Assembly (NCBI GenBank): GCA_017453765.1
Contig: JAFTEG010000305.1
Location: 1-12,094, forward strand
Direction: 5' to 3'
DNA: 12,094 nucleotides
From: Selenomonadaceae bacterium
GTDB lineage: Bacteria > Bacillota > Negativicutes > Selenomonadales > Selenomonadaceae
A program made the position numbers and the translations under genes. Below are positions 5,042-12,094 of the stretch, piece by piece (positions within the stretch are counted from its first letter, which is position 1; every line of letters starts with the position of its first letter). The notes under the pieces were generated by a model. The model ran no database searches and was not told where the DNA came from. It saw only the letters and a list, made by a program, of their open reading frames with translations.

Positions 5042-8000
5042 GTGAATAAATTTGTAAAAGTTATCGGCGGCATATTGAGTGGCATTGCGATTGCCGGCGG
5101 GCTTTACATAAATTCACAGCGCGAGGCTCTCATAGAAGACGCCCTTACCAAAGTCGAAGAAAAGGCGTCGGAATATATCGGCACTCAAATAAAAATCGGC
5201 AAAGTTGACGTTGACGAAGTGCAATGGTCAAAACTTCAAGGCAGTTCAATTACCATTCACGACATTGAAATTTTCGATAAAAATTCAGAACACATTGCTA
5301 CGGCAGACGCGGCAAAAATTTCTTTTAAACTTTTGAGCTTGTATGATGACGGCGCCGGTGCTATCGACGAGATTGACGTTACAGGCGCGAAAGTGAATTT
5401 AAAAAAGCGTACGGATAATTCTTGGAATGTCGAGGACATTAAAATTAAAAGTTCGGGCGAAAGTAATTTCGGCGCAAAGATTACCGTTGCCGACAGCGCC
5501 GTTGACGCGGAATTTGACGGCAAAAATATTTCCGTTACCGACATTTCGGCTACGGCGGACTGCGCGGATTTAAACGCCGTTGACTTGCAGGTTGCCGCGA
5601 AAACTTTAGGCTCCCGCGTAGACGCGACGGGAATTGTTGGTCTTGACAATCAAGTTGTCACCGCGAAAGTTGATACCGTTGACGTGGAAAAGGTTTTGCC
5701 CTACGTTTTGCCGTACCTGCCGGAAGGAACTTTGCCCGACGCATTGACGATTAATCGCGGCACTTTGAATGCGCCGAAACTTTATCTCAGCAGGCGCGGC
5801 GATCTTTTAACGTACATTGCAGAATCTGAAATACAAAACGCCGCCGTGAAGTTGGAAGATACCGACGTTGAAAACATTAACGGCAACGTCACATTGAATG
5901 AAAAAGAAGTTTGGTTCGACGCCTCTGCCGTTGCGAACGGTCAGCAGGCGACGGCGTCCGGCAAAATTCACACGGATACCGACGAGCCTTTTTTTGATAT
6001 CTACGCCGAATCTGACAGCTTTGCACCGGCGGCGATTATCCCGAATATCGGCGTGCAAGGCGCGGCAAGTTTTAAGGCGCACCTTACCGGCACGGCAAAA
6101 CGTCCGCATGTTGAGGCGGATATTTTTTCGCCCTTTGTAGCTTACGACAACATTTCGGCGAACAATTTATCTGCGCACCTCAACTACGGCGACGATATGC
6201 TTTTCGTGACTGACGTTAAAGGCGAAACTTTCGGCGGCGGGTTTACCGGTGACGTTGAAATTTCTACGCCGAATTTGAAGTACGCCGGACACGTTAAAGC
6301 CGCGCAGATTGATGCCGCGAGTGTTTTAAGCTTAGCAGGTTCGGACTTAGATTTAAACGCCAAAATTTCTGCCGACGTTGCATTAAACGGCGAAGGCGCG
6401 GACTTGTCGAAACTGAAACTCTACGGCAGTGCCGACACCTCCCGCGCAGATTACGGCGAATTTCACATAATCGACGCGAAGACTTCTTTCTACTACGACA
6501 ACAAAATTTTGAAAATCGACAACTTCAACGCCATTTTGCCGAATCGTGGCGGTGTTGGCTTTGAAGGCACGATAGCTGATTTGTCGACGCTGAATTTAGA
6601 TTTTTACGCCTCTCACGTCGATTTGTCCCGCCTTAGAAAATTGGATGATCAAATTGACGTAAGCGGGCTTGCTGATGTAAGCGGCAAGGTTTACGGCAGT
6701 TTGGACAAGCCGCAATTTGATTTAAAACTTTCTGCCGTTGACGACGCAGGACACGGTGAAAATTTAAAAGGTCTGCTTTTTAAACAGCCGTACGATTCGA
6801 TTAAGCTTTACGCGACGGGCGGTCTTGACTCGGTTAATGTCACGGATTTTACGCTTGAAAAGGGCGGCAAAATTATTTGGAAGATGCTCGGCGGCACGGT
6901 GTCACTTACCGGCGACAGGCGCGTTGACCTTGAATTGGATACGGCGAATGCGCGCGTTGAAGATATCGTGGCGCTGGTTGCACCGGATCAAAACATTACT
7001 GGCAACATTACGAACAAAGTTAAAGTCACCGGCACGATTGACAATCCCAACGTAGTCGGCAACGTCAACATTCATTACGGCAGTTATCACGGCATTTTGA
7101 TAACCGGCATGCAAGGCGATTACTTTTACGAAGGCGACAGGTTACGCCTGCAAAATTTTTACGTCACCTCACCAATGGCGGACGTGATTTTGGACGGGAC
7201 GTTTGACAGAAATACCGGCGCACTGGACTTCGTGGTACAGGGTGAAGATATCAGCTTGAAACGCTTTAAATCGCAGTTTCCCGAAGATTACTACGCGGAA
7301 GGGCACGGAACTTTTGAAGGCGTCTTGCAAGGTACGCTTGACACGCCGCACTTTGACGGTAAATTTGTCTCACCCGCACTTAATTTGAACGGCGTCGACT
7401 TAACTGACGTACACGGGCAGATTGAAGTGAACGGAACGCAGATTACTTTGAACGACTTCCGCTTCAATCAAGGCGACGGCGTTTTTAAAATGGACGTGAA
7501 CTTTAATTCAGTCAGCAAGCAAGTAGGCGGCAAGGTTACATTAAAATCTGCCGACATTTCCGCGCTGTTGACGCTTGCCAATAAAAAGAATCTGCCGGTT
7601 ACCGGTAAGTTGAACAGTGAAGTTGTTTTAGGCGGCACGTTGGATAACCTTTACAGCAAAGTCACCGGTAACATTTCTCAAGGCACGGTTGGCGGTCGCG
7701 ACATTCATGACGTGGAGTTGGAGATTATCGCCGACAGAATTATTTACTTTAACAAACTGCGCGGCAAGCAGGGCGATAAGGGCGAATTTAATCTTGCAGG
7801 AACGATAAATCAACACGGCGCGTTGGATTTAAATTTAATTTCGCACGACTTGGAACTGGCGATGTTCAGCGGCGCGGCGGGATTGGATTTACCCGTAACC
7901 GGCACGGCGAATATCAATGCGAAAGTCAGCGGCATGGCGTCTAATCCCGTAATGGACGCGACATTAACGGCGGAAGGCAGTGTAAGCGGCGCGACGTTTG

Positions 8001-9433
8001 ATTTACTTCAATCCAAAGTTACGCTGAAAGATTGGGTTTTCGACGTGAAGGAACTTTTTGTACAGCGCGAAATTGCCGGTAAACTTTACAAGGCAAGTGC
8101 GTCGGGACAAATTCCCGTACCGGCGCTTTACATAGATCCCGGCGAAAATCTTACACCCAGTGAAGAGATGAATATAAAAGTAGGGCTTGATGACGCCGAT
8201 TTAAGTCTGCTCCCCGTAGTCAGCAATTTGATAGATTGGGCGGCGGGAGATTTGGACGGCAACTTAACCATTACCGGTACTGCCAAGACGCCGAAGGTGA
8301 ACGGGCAAATTATTTTGAATGACGGCACGGTTAAAGTTAAGCATATGTCAAGCCCCGTTGAACATATAAACATTTCTACGCAGTTTAAAGATGACAGATT
8401 CGACATTGCAAAGTTCACCGGCAATATCGGCAAGGGAAATTTTAATCTCAGCGGTGGATTTAATTTTGCAAATTTCGCATTGAACGGTTATAATTTCAAC
8501 CTAAAGGCGAATGAGCTTGACATTCGCAGTGAATTTTTCACGGGACCTTTGAACGCGGAATTTACCGTAAGTGAAATTGACGGGTTCAATGGAAAGTTAC
8601 CTAAGCTTGAGGGACATTTGGATTTAGATAAATGCACGATAAGCGTGCCGACGATTCCCGATTCAGATGACCCGTTGCCGCGAATACGTTTGGACGTTAC
8701 ATTAAATCTCGGCGAAAAAGTTCACCTTTACCGTGCGCATTTGTACGATATGTTTTTAACCGGCTCGGCGCATTTTGAAGGCTCGACGCGTCACCCGATG
8801 CAGTCCGGTTTAATCAAGGTGCGGCGCGGCGGCACGGTGACTTACGTGAACAGCGTCTTTGACATTAAGGAAGGCGAGGCGCATTTCAATCAGATTGATA
8901 CTTTCTTCCCATCGATTCACTTTGCCGCCGAAAACAGAGTGGCAAAAACAACGGTCTTTCTTAACGTAGACGGGACGCTTAACAATATGACAGTCAAGCT
9001 TACTTCAAATCCCGAAATGACGGAAACGGAAATTATTCAGCTTTTGACACTGCGCGAAAATTACCAAAAGGGCGGCGATATGAAGTTAAGCTCGGCGGAC
9101 ATTTTGGAAATAGGCTTGCAGATGAGCGTACTCGGTGACGTGGAAGACGTGGTACGCCGCACGCTGGGTCTTGACCAATTCAGAGTGTCACGCGGCACGG
9201 GTTCCGCCTTCGACACTAACGACAATGACCAGAATAAACGCGAAAATGAATTTAACGTATTTATAGGCAAGTACATTTCAAATAAAATTATGTTGCGATA
9301 TACGCAGGGAATTACCGGCGACAGAATCACTCGCTACGGTTTCCAATATGACATTAACGACAATATAGGGATAATTATTGAGCGTGAAGACGGCAAAATG
9401 ATTTACGGTCTTGAGGCTAAATTTACTTTCTAG
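5042..9433 (+). CDS. tamB: TamB, giant AsmA-like envelope-spanning lipid-transport protein
   Basis: TamB is anchored in the inner membrane and crosses the periplasm as a long beta-groove. The family is implicated in phospholipid movement to the outer membrane and in barrel-protein assembly. This product has 1463 residues, longer than E. coli TamB (about 1260). It has one N-terminal hydrophobic anchor (about residues 6-24), then an AsmA-like start with SSITIHDIEIFDKNSEHIAT. Beta-rich modules follow, marked by G-[TS/M]-x-x-x-P-like turns such as GTAKRP, GSLDKP, GTIDNP, GTLDTP and GTAKTP. The C-terminal TamB domain (about the last 350 residues) contains VKVRRGGTVTYVN-like sequence, EDVVRRTLGLDQFRVSRGTG and a final strand ending LEAKFTF. 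The GTG start has a ribosome-binding site 7 bases upstream. The gene lies 63 bases after tolC and 39 before bamA, a pairing consistent with TamB using this Omp85 protein as its outer-membrane partner. No frameshift is visible. Confidence 0.95.
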   Translation: MNKFVKVIGGILSGIAIAGGLYINSQREALIEDALTKVEEKASEYIGTQIKIGKVDVDEVQWSKLQGSSITIHDIEIFDKNSEHIATADAAKISFKLLSLYDDGAGAIDEIDVTGAKVNLKKRTDNSWNVEDIKIKSSGESNFGAKITVADSAVDAEFDGKNISVTDISATADCADLNAVDLQVAAKTLGSRVDATGIVGLDNQVVTAKVDTVDVEKVLPYVLPYLPEGTLPDALTINRGTLNAPKLYLSRRGDLLTYIAESEIQNAAVKLEDTDVENINGNVTLNEKEVWFDASAVANGQQATASGKIHTDTDEPFFDIYAESDSFAPAAIIPNIGVQGAASFKAHLTGTAKRPHVEADIFSPFVAYDNISANNLSAHLNYGDDMLFVTDVKGETFGGGFTGDVEISTPNLKYAGHVKAAQIDAASVLSLAGSDLDLNAKISADVALNGEGADLSKLKLYGSADTSRADYGEFHIIDAKTSFYYDNKILKIDNFNAILPNRGGVGFEGTIADLSTLNLDFYASHVDLSRLRKLDDQIDVSGLADVSGKVYGSLDKPQFDLKLSAVDDAGHGENLKGLLFKQPYDSIKLYATGGLDSVNVTDFTLEKGGKIIWKMLGGTVSLTGDRRVDLELDTANARVEDIVALVAPDQNITGNITNKVKVTGTIDNPNVVGNVNIHYGSYHGILITGMQGDYFYEGDRLRLQNFYVTSPMADVILDGTFDRNTGALDFVVQGEDISLKRFKSQFPEDYYAEGHGTFEGVLQGTLDTPHFDGKFVSPALNLNGVDLTDVHGQIEVNGTQITLNDFRFNQGDGVFKMDVNFNSVSKQVGGKVTLKSADISALLTLANKKNLPVTGKLNSEVVLGGTLDNLYSKVTGNISQGTVGGRDIHDVELEIIADRIIYFNKLRGKQGDKGEFNLAGTINQHGALDLNLISHDLELAMFSGAAGLDLPVTGTANINAKVSGMASNPVMDATLTAEGSVSGATFDLLQSKVTLKDWVFDVKELFVQREIAGKLYKASASGQIPVPALYIDPGENLTPSEEMNIKVGLDDADLSLLPVVSNLIDWAAGDLDGNLTITGTAKTPKVNGQIILNDGTVKVKHMSSPVEHINISTQFKDDRFDIAKFTGNIGKGNFNLSGGFNFANFALNGYNFNLKANELDIRSEFFTGPLNAEFTVSEIDGFNGKLPKLEGHLDLDKCTISVPTIPDSDDPLPRIRLDVTLNLGEKVHLYRAHLYDMFLTGSAHFEGSTRHPMQSGLIKVRRGGTVTYVNSVFDIKEGEAHFNQIDTFFPSIHFAAENRVAKTTVFLNVDGTLNNMTVKLTSNPEMTETEIIQLLTLRENYQKGGDMKLSSADILEIGLQMSVLGDVEDVVRRTLGLDQFRVSRGTGSAFDTNDNDQNKRENEFNVFIGKYISNKIMLRYTQGITGDRITRYGFQYDINDNIGIIIEREDGKMIYGLEAKFTF

Positions 9434-9458
9434 TTAATGAGTTAATCCCTAAAATTAC

Positions 9459-9465
9459 AGGAGGT
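9459..9465 (+). promoter_or_regulatory. Ribosome-binding site fixing the TTG start of bamA
   Basis: AGGAGGT, a near-consensus Shine-Dalgarno sequence, ends 7 bases before TTG 9473. No ATG start fits as well and the signal peptide begins directly after it. The short gap from tamB also holds two 8-base units, AGTTAATG and AGTTAATC, at 9432-9447, overlapping the tamB stop. Confidence 0.85.
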
Positions 9466-9472
9466 CTGAAGT

Positions 9473-11599
9473 TTGCAATTTAAGCGAAATTTATTGAAAA
9501 AAAAGGCAGTGGCTATCGGCGCGGTAGTAATAACTCTGCCGCTTCTATTCGGTTTTAAGGCAGAAGACGGTAACAAAAACCTTGACAATAAATCTGCAGT
9601 AAGTACGCAGACTTCAGATGAAACCGTTGACAAGCCTTTTGAAAATCCTAAGCCGTCACCTGAAGTTAAGCCGTCACCTGAACCTAACTCTTCAACAGAA
9701 AATAAACCTGCGGTAAGTGCTACACCGGCTGATGAAAGTAAAACTGCTGAAGAAAGTAAACCTACTACTGAAAGTAAATCAGCTGATGAAGGTAAATCGA
9801 CTACTGAAAGTAAATCGACTGATGAAAATAAACCTGCGGCAGGTGGCGGTGAAAATGCTGACAACACCTTAAAAATTCCGCGCAAAATTGAATACGATCA
9901 GCGTATGTCCCAAAACGAGGCGGAGTATAGAAAGTACTTGGCGCAGTATGAAGGGCGGACGGTAGTAGACGTTGGCTTTGAAGGTGCAAGCGCGTCAACC
10001 TTACCTGCGGTAAAAGCCGCCGTGCTTATGCATTCCGGCGACACTTTCAGCGTTGCAGGGGCGATTCGTGACATTGACGCGATTCGTAACAGCGGCTATT
10101 TTTATGACGCTTATCAAACTTTTTCCGAAATTCCCGAAGGCGTCTTGATAACCTACCACATGCTGGAAAATCCTGTTGTAAAAGATATTGTTATCGAAGG
10201 CAATTCCGTCTACAAGCCGGAAGAGTTGGAAGATATGATAACAACTAAGCGCGGCACGATTTTGAACGGCAACGCTCTGCACGACAACATTACCGCGATT
10301 TTGGAAAAGTATCACAAAGACGGCTACATTTGGATGAAGGTTTCCAATATGAACGTCACGCCGGAAGGCGTCATTCACCTAAAAATAAGTGAAGGCATAT
10401 TGGAAGGCTACAAGGTTAAGGGTAACAAGAAAACTAAAGATTTCGTTATACTGCGCGAAATGCGGCAGGAACCTGGTACACCTTTCAATGCGAATTTGGC
10501 GCGGCGTTCAATGGAAAGGGTTTACAATCTCGGCTACTTTGAGGACGTTAATGTAAAAATGGCGCCCGGCATGGAACCGGACGGAATAATTATGGAAATT
10601 AACGTTGTGGAAAGGCGTACCGGTGCATTCGGTATCGGTGCCGGCTACAACGCGGCGGAAGGGCTTGTAGGCTCAATCAGCATAAGCGACAGGAACTTTT
10701 TGGGACGCGGTGACTCCATTGCCTTGACATTCGATAAAAGCGCACGTGAAAGTGACTCGCGCGGTTTTTCATTCAGCTACCGTAAGCCTTGGCTTGACAA
10801 AAAAGAAACTGCCGCGACCTTGCGCATTTTCAATCGTACCTATCAATACTACGACTACGACACGCAAGGCGACCTGAAAGAAAGGTATATGCGCAAATAT
10901 GTCGGCGGCGAAATTACTTTAAGCAGACCTTTCAGCGAATATTCGACAAACTACATTACGCTACGCCAGCGCAAAGATGAATACGTACGCCATGTTTCAA
11001 GCGGTAACGCGGGCGACAGAAGCGGCATTGAAGGCGAACAGTGGCGCAAAGACAATTTCGGTACGACGCGCAGCATTGAATGGCAACACGTAACCGATAC
11101 GCGCGATAATATTTACAATCCCACTACCGGCGGCAGGGCGTCGATTGATTTGGAATTGGGCGGACTTTTAGGCGGCGACTTCAAATTTCAAAAACTTTCT
11201 CTTGACCATCAGCAATTTATAAAAGCCGGTGAACACGATCAAGTTTGGGCGTGGCGCGGCTCCTACGGTTGGGGTCACGGTGACTTCACGGAGTTTAACC
11301 AATTCCGCGTCGGCGGTCAAAACAGCCTGCGCGGTTATCGTGACGACCAATTCAGAGGTAACAGAATGTTCCTTGCGACGTTGGAATATCGATTCCCGCT
11401 TTTCAAAAAAGTTCAAGGCGTTGTGTTCACGGACTGGGGCGGCGCATGGAATTCAAACTTCTTCCCGAAAGGCGGCGACATTTACGGCAGTGTCGGCGTA
11501 GGTATCGCGTTAAATACGCCGTTGGGACCTTTCCGACTTGACTACGGACGCGGCAAACAGGGCGGACGTTTCCATTTCACAATCGGCGGCGGTTTTTAA
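9473..11599 (+). CDS. bamA: BamA-type Omp85 outer-membrane protein assembly factor, with low-complexity N-terminal region
   Basis: Omp85 barrel that folds and inserts outer-membrane proteins. The 708 residues begin with a signal peptide (basic LLKKK, then a hydrophobic run to about residue 28). A Ser/Thr/Glu/Lys/Pro-rich linker follows (about 35-130), with repeats such as ESKPTTESKSADEGKSTTES. Three POTRA domains lie at about 161-234, 235-309 and 310-383, against five in E. coli BamA. A 16-strand-type barrel runs from about 385 to the end, with the conserved LRGY at 619-622 and GPFRLDYGRG at 685-694. The last residue is Phe, as expected for a barrel. The start is TTG with a strong ribosome-binding site. 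It is the last gene before a terminator. TamA also has three POTRA domains, so TamA is the alternative; I prefer BamA because Negativicutes typically carry bamA next to tamB and no second Omp85 gene is seen here. Confidence 0.88.
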   Translation: MQFKRNLLKKKAVAIGAVVITLPLLFGFKAEDGNKNLDNKSAVSTQTSDETVDKPFENPKPSPEVKPSPEPNSSTENKPAVSATPADESKTAEESKPTTESKSADEGKSTTESKSTDENKPAAGGGENADNTLKIPRKIEYDQRMSQNEAEYRKYLAQYEGRTVVDVGFEGASASTLPAVKAAVLMHSGDTFSVAGAIRDIDAIRNSGYFYDAYQTFSEIPEGVLITYHMLENPVVKDIVIEGNSVYKPEELEDMITTKRGTILNGNALHDNITAILEKYHKDGYIWMKVSNMNVTPEGVIHLKISEGILEGYKVKGNKKTKDFVILREMRQEPGTPFNANLARRSMERVYNLGYFEDVNVKMAPGMEPDGIIMEINVVERRTGAFGIGAGYNAAEGLVGSISISDRNFLGRGDSIALTFDKSARESDSRGFSFSYRKPWLDKKETAATLRIFNRTYQYYDYDTQGDLKERYMRKYVGGEITLSRPFSEYSTNYITLRQRKDEYVRHVSSGNAGDRSGIEGEQWRKDNFGTTRSIEWQHVTDTRDNIYNPTTGGRASIDLELGGLLGGDFKFQKLSLDHQQFIKAGEHDQVWAWRGSYGWGHGDFTEFNQFRVGGQNSLRGYRDDQFRGNRMFLATLEYRFPLFKKVQGVVFTDWGGAWNSNFFPKGGDIYGSVGVGIALNTPLGPFRLDYGRGKQGGRFHFTIGGGF

Positions 11600-11636
11600 A
11601 ATTTTAAAATTGAAATTAATCTCACGTAAAAAAAAT

Positions 11637-11664
11637 AAGCTGTCCTTCACGGGACGGCTTTTTT
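11637..11664 (+). terminator. Rho-independent terminator after bamA
   Basis: AAGCTGTCC at 11637-11645 pairs with GGACGGCTT at 11652-11660 (one G-T pair) around the 6-base loop TTCACG, and the hairpin runs into six T at 11659-11664. It lies 38 bases after the bamA stop and closes the + strand cluster. An A-run at 11628-11635 could make it partly bidirectional. Confidence 0.92.
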
Positions 11665-11692
11665 AATTAAGAATTAAGAATCAAGAATTAGG
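11665..11692. repeat. Short 7-base tandem repeat after the bamA terminator
   Basis: Four 7-base units follow the terminator directly: AATTAAG, AATTAAG, AATCAAG, AATTAGG. They are the reverse complement of the CTTAATT-type units upstream of mlaD, so the same repeat family occurs twice in the window in opposite orientation. Confidence 0.8.
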
Positions 11693-11845
11693 GGTTGTCG
11701 GTAAATTCAAAAAGCGGAGTAGCTGTATTAAAAAAATTTTTTTCAAAATTAGAATTAGGCGGTGTTGATTAATTCAAACATTGATAAATTTTTAGGATTT
11801 TTTAGATTTACTTTTCTTTGGCGCAAAGCTGAGAAAAAGAAACAA

Positions 11846-11916
11846 GTCCGCAGAAGTCGCGTCACGCTCATGGTGCGGACGGGGCGGACAAAACTCATTA
11901 TTCATTCGCTTTGTCC
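11846..11916. repeat. Two adjacent 7-base inverted repeats
   Basis: GTCCGCA at 11846-11852 pairs with TGCGGAC at 11874-11880, with a small inner GCG-TCA-CGC hairpin at 11859-11867. Next to it GGACAAA at 11886-11892 pairs with TTTGTCC at 11910-11916. GCGGAC occurs twice, at 11875-11880 and 11884-11889, so alternative pairings are possible. The pairing is exact, but whether it is transcribed or functional is unknown. Confidence 0.6.
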
Positions 11917-11959
11917 CTTGCGCGCCTCACCTAATTGCGGCTTTTACGTAAATTGCAAC

Positions 11960-12004
11960 TTTTTTGAGTTATTCAACACTGCCTAACCGCTGTAACTCAA
12001 AAAA
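11960..12004. repeat. Perfect 12-base inverted repeat beside the tRNA terminator
   Basis: TTTTTTGAGTTA at 11960-11971 is the exact reverse complement of TAACTCAAAAAA at 11993-12004, around 21 bases. The A-run of the right arm is also the U-tract of the leftward tRNA terminator. The T-run of the left arm follows a weak + strand hairpin around TTTACGTAAA and could serve as a backup + strand terminator. Confidence 0.75.
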
Positions 12005-12026
12005 CGCCGCCGAATTGACGACAGCG
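11999..12026 (-). terminator. Rho-independent terminator of the tRNA-Tyr gene
   Basis: On the minus strand CGCTGTCG pairs with CGGCGGCG (two G-T pairs) around the loop TCAATT and is followed by six T (A at 11999-12004 on +). It starts about 16 bases after the tRNA 3' end, the expected place. Confidence 0.8.
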
Positions 12027-12042
12027 CCTGTTAAATTCTAAG

Positions 12043-12094
12043 TGGTGGGCAGGGATGGATTCGAACCATCGTAGCAAATGCAACGGATTTACAG
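12043..12094 (-). tRNA. tRNA-Tyr (anticodon GUA), 3' part, cut by the window edge
   Basis: Read on the minus strand, the window edge begins at position 32 of the tRNA: CTGTAAA is the anticodon loop with anticodon GTA (complement of 12090-12092). The 3' anticodon-stem half TCCGT follows. Next comes a long variable arm containing GCA-TT-TGC, as expected for tyrosine tRNA in bacteria. The T arm is GATGG-TTCGAAT-CCATC (12054-12070), then the acceptor strand CCTGCCC, discriminator A and an encoded CCA at 12043-12045. The 5' half lies beyond the window. The gene runs against the mla-bam cluster. Confidence 0.93.

Larger units (their letters stand above)
11693..12042. other. Region without a convincing gene, rich in inverted repeats
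   Basis: No protein gene can be supported here. A 74-codon + strand frame from GTG 11762 lacks a proper ribosome-binding site and has a basic composition unlike a folded protein. Visible structure includes a perfect palindrome of seven A and seven T at 11730-11743, the short hairpin CTTTG-GCG-CAAAG at 11816-11828, two 7-base inverted repeats between 11846 and 11916, the palindrome TTTACGTAAA at 11943-11952, and a 12-base inverted repeat at 11960-12004. It could be a dispersed repeat, a structured RNA or ordinary spacer. Confidence 0.6.

Noticed and set aside
5257..5649. Minus-strand open frame of 130 codons opposite tamB
   Set aside because: Antisense shadow of a secure gene with no ribosome-binding site or recognisable domain.
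9442..9885. Minus-strand open frame of 147 codons opposite the start of bamA
   Set aside because: It mirrors the low-complexity linker of bamA, giving a Leu/Ser/Val-rich product, and conflicts with a clear Omp85 gene.
11762..11986. Plus-strand open frame of 74 codons after the bamA terminator
   Set aside because: GTG start without a usable ribosome-binding site, basic low-information product, and it overlaps several inverted repeats that explain the region better.
12043..12094. The tRNA 3' end as an attachment site of an integrated element
   Set aside because: No second copy of the tRNA end and no integrase or phage gene are present in the window.

Overview
The window carries one rightward gene cluster of six genes for building and maintaining an outer membrane: mlaE, mlaF, mlaD, tolC, tamB and bamA. 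All are on the + strand with gaps of about 40 to 135 bases. A rho-independent terminator follows bamA. After about 440 bases without a convincing gene, the 3' part of a convergent tRNA-Tyr gene runs off the right edge with its own terminator. The organism is therefore a diderm. Three things fit a diderm Firmicute of the Negativicutes (the Veillonella/Selenomonas group) best: an Mla importer reduced to MlaE-MlaF-MlaD, an elongated MlaD with a C-terminal beta-barrel, and tamB directly before a BamA with three POTRA domains. That placement is an inference from gene content, not a taxonomic proof.

Layout. Bases 1-107 are a degenerate 7-base tandem repeat followed by the mlaE start region. Bases 108-3118 encode the phospholipid transporter: MlaE permease, MlaF ATPase, and an MlaD with inner-membrane anchor, MCE domain, helical repeats and barrel. 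Bases 3206-4978 encode a TolC-type outer-membrane channel with an unusual acidic low-complexity C-terminal tail. Bases 5042-9433 encode the giant TamB. Bases 9473-11599 encode BamA, whose N-terminus carries low-complexity sequence related to the TolC tail. Bases 11600-12042 hold two terminators, a short heptamer repeat and several inverted repeats.

How the genes fit together. MlaEFD and TamB are both envelope-spanning lipid-transport systems. Work on Veillonella parvula showed a long MlaD predicted to bridge both membranes, and tamB mutations that suppress mla defects, so the two are thought to move phospholipid in opposite directions. BamA inserts barrel proteins, including TolC and presumably the MlaD barrel, and is a plausible outer-membrane partner for TamB. 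TolC supplies the exit duct for efflux or secretion.

The most unusual signals lie in the spaces between genes. There are 7-base arrays before mlaE, between mlaF and mlaD, and after bamA. There are 8-base GATC-containing arrays on both sides of tolC, each enclosed by an inverted repeat running from just after one stop codon to just before the next Shine-Dalgarno sequence. The mlaF start region is duplicated. At protein level, MlaD has about four 34-36-residue helical repeats, TamB shows a roughly 100-residue module spacing, and the TolC and BamA low-complexity segments are related. I saw no CRISPR array, insertion sequence or phage gene.
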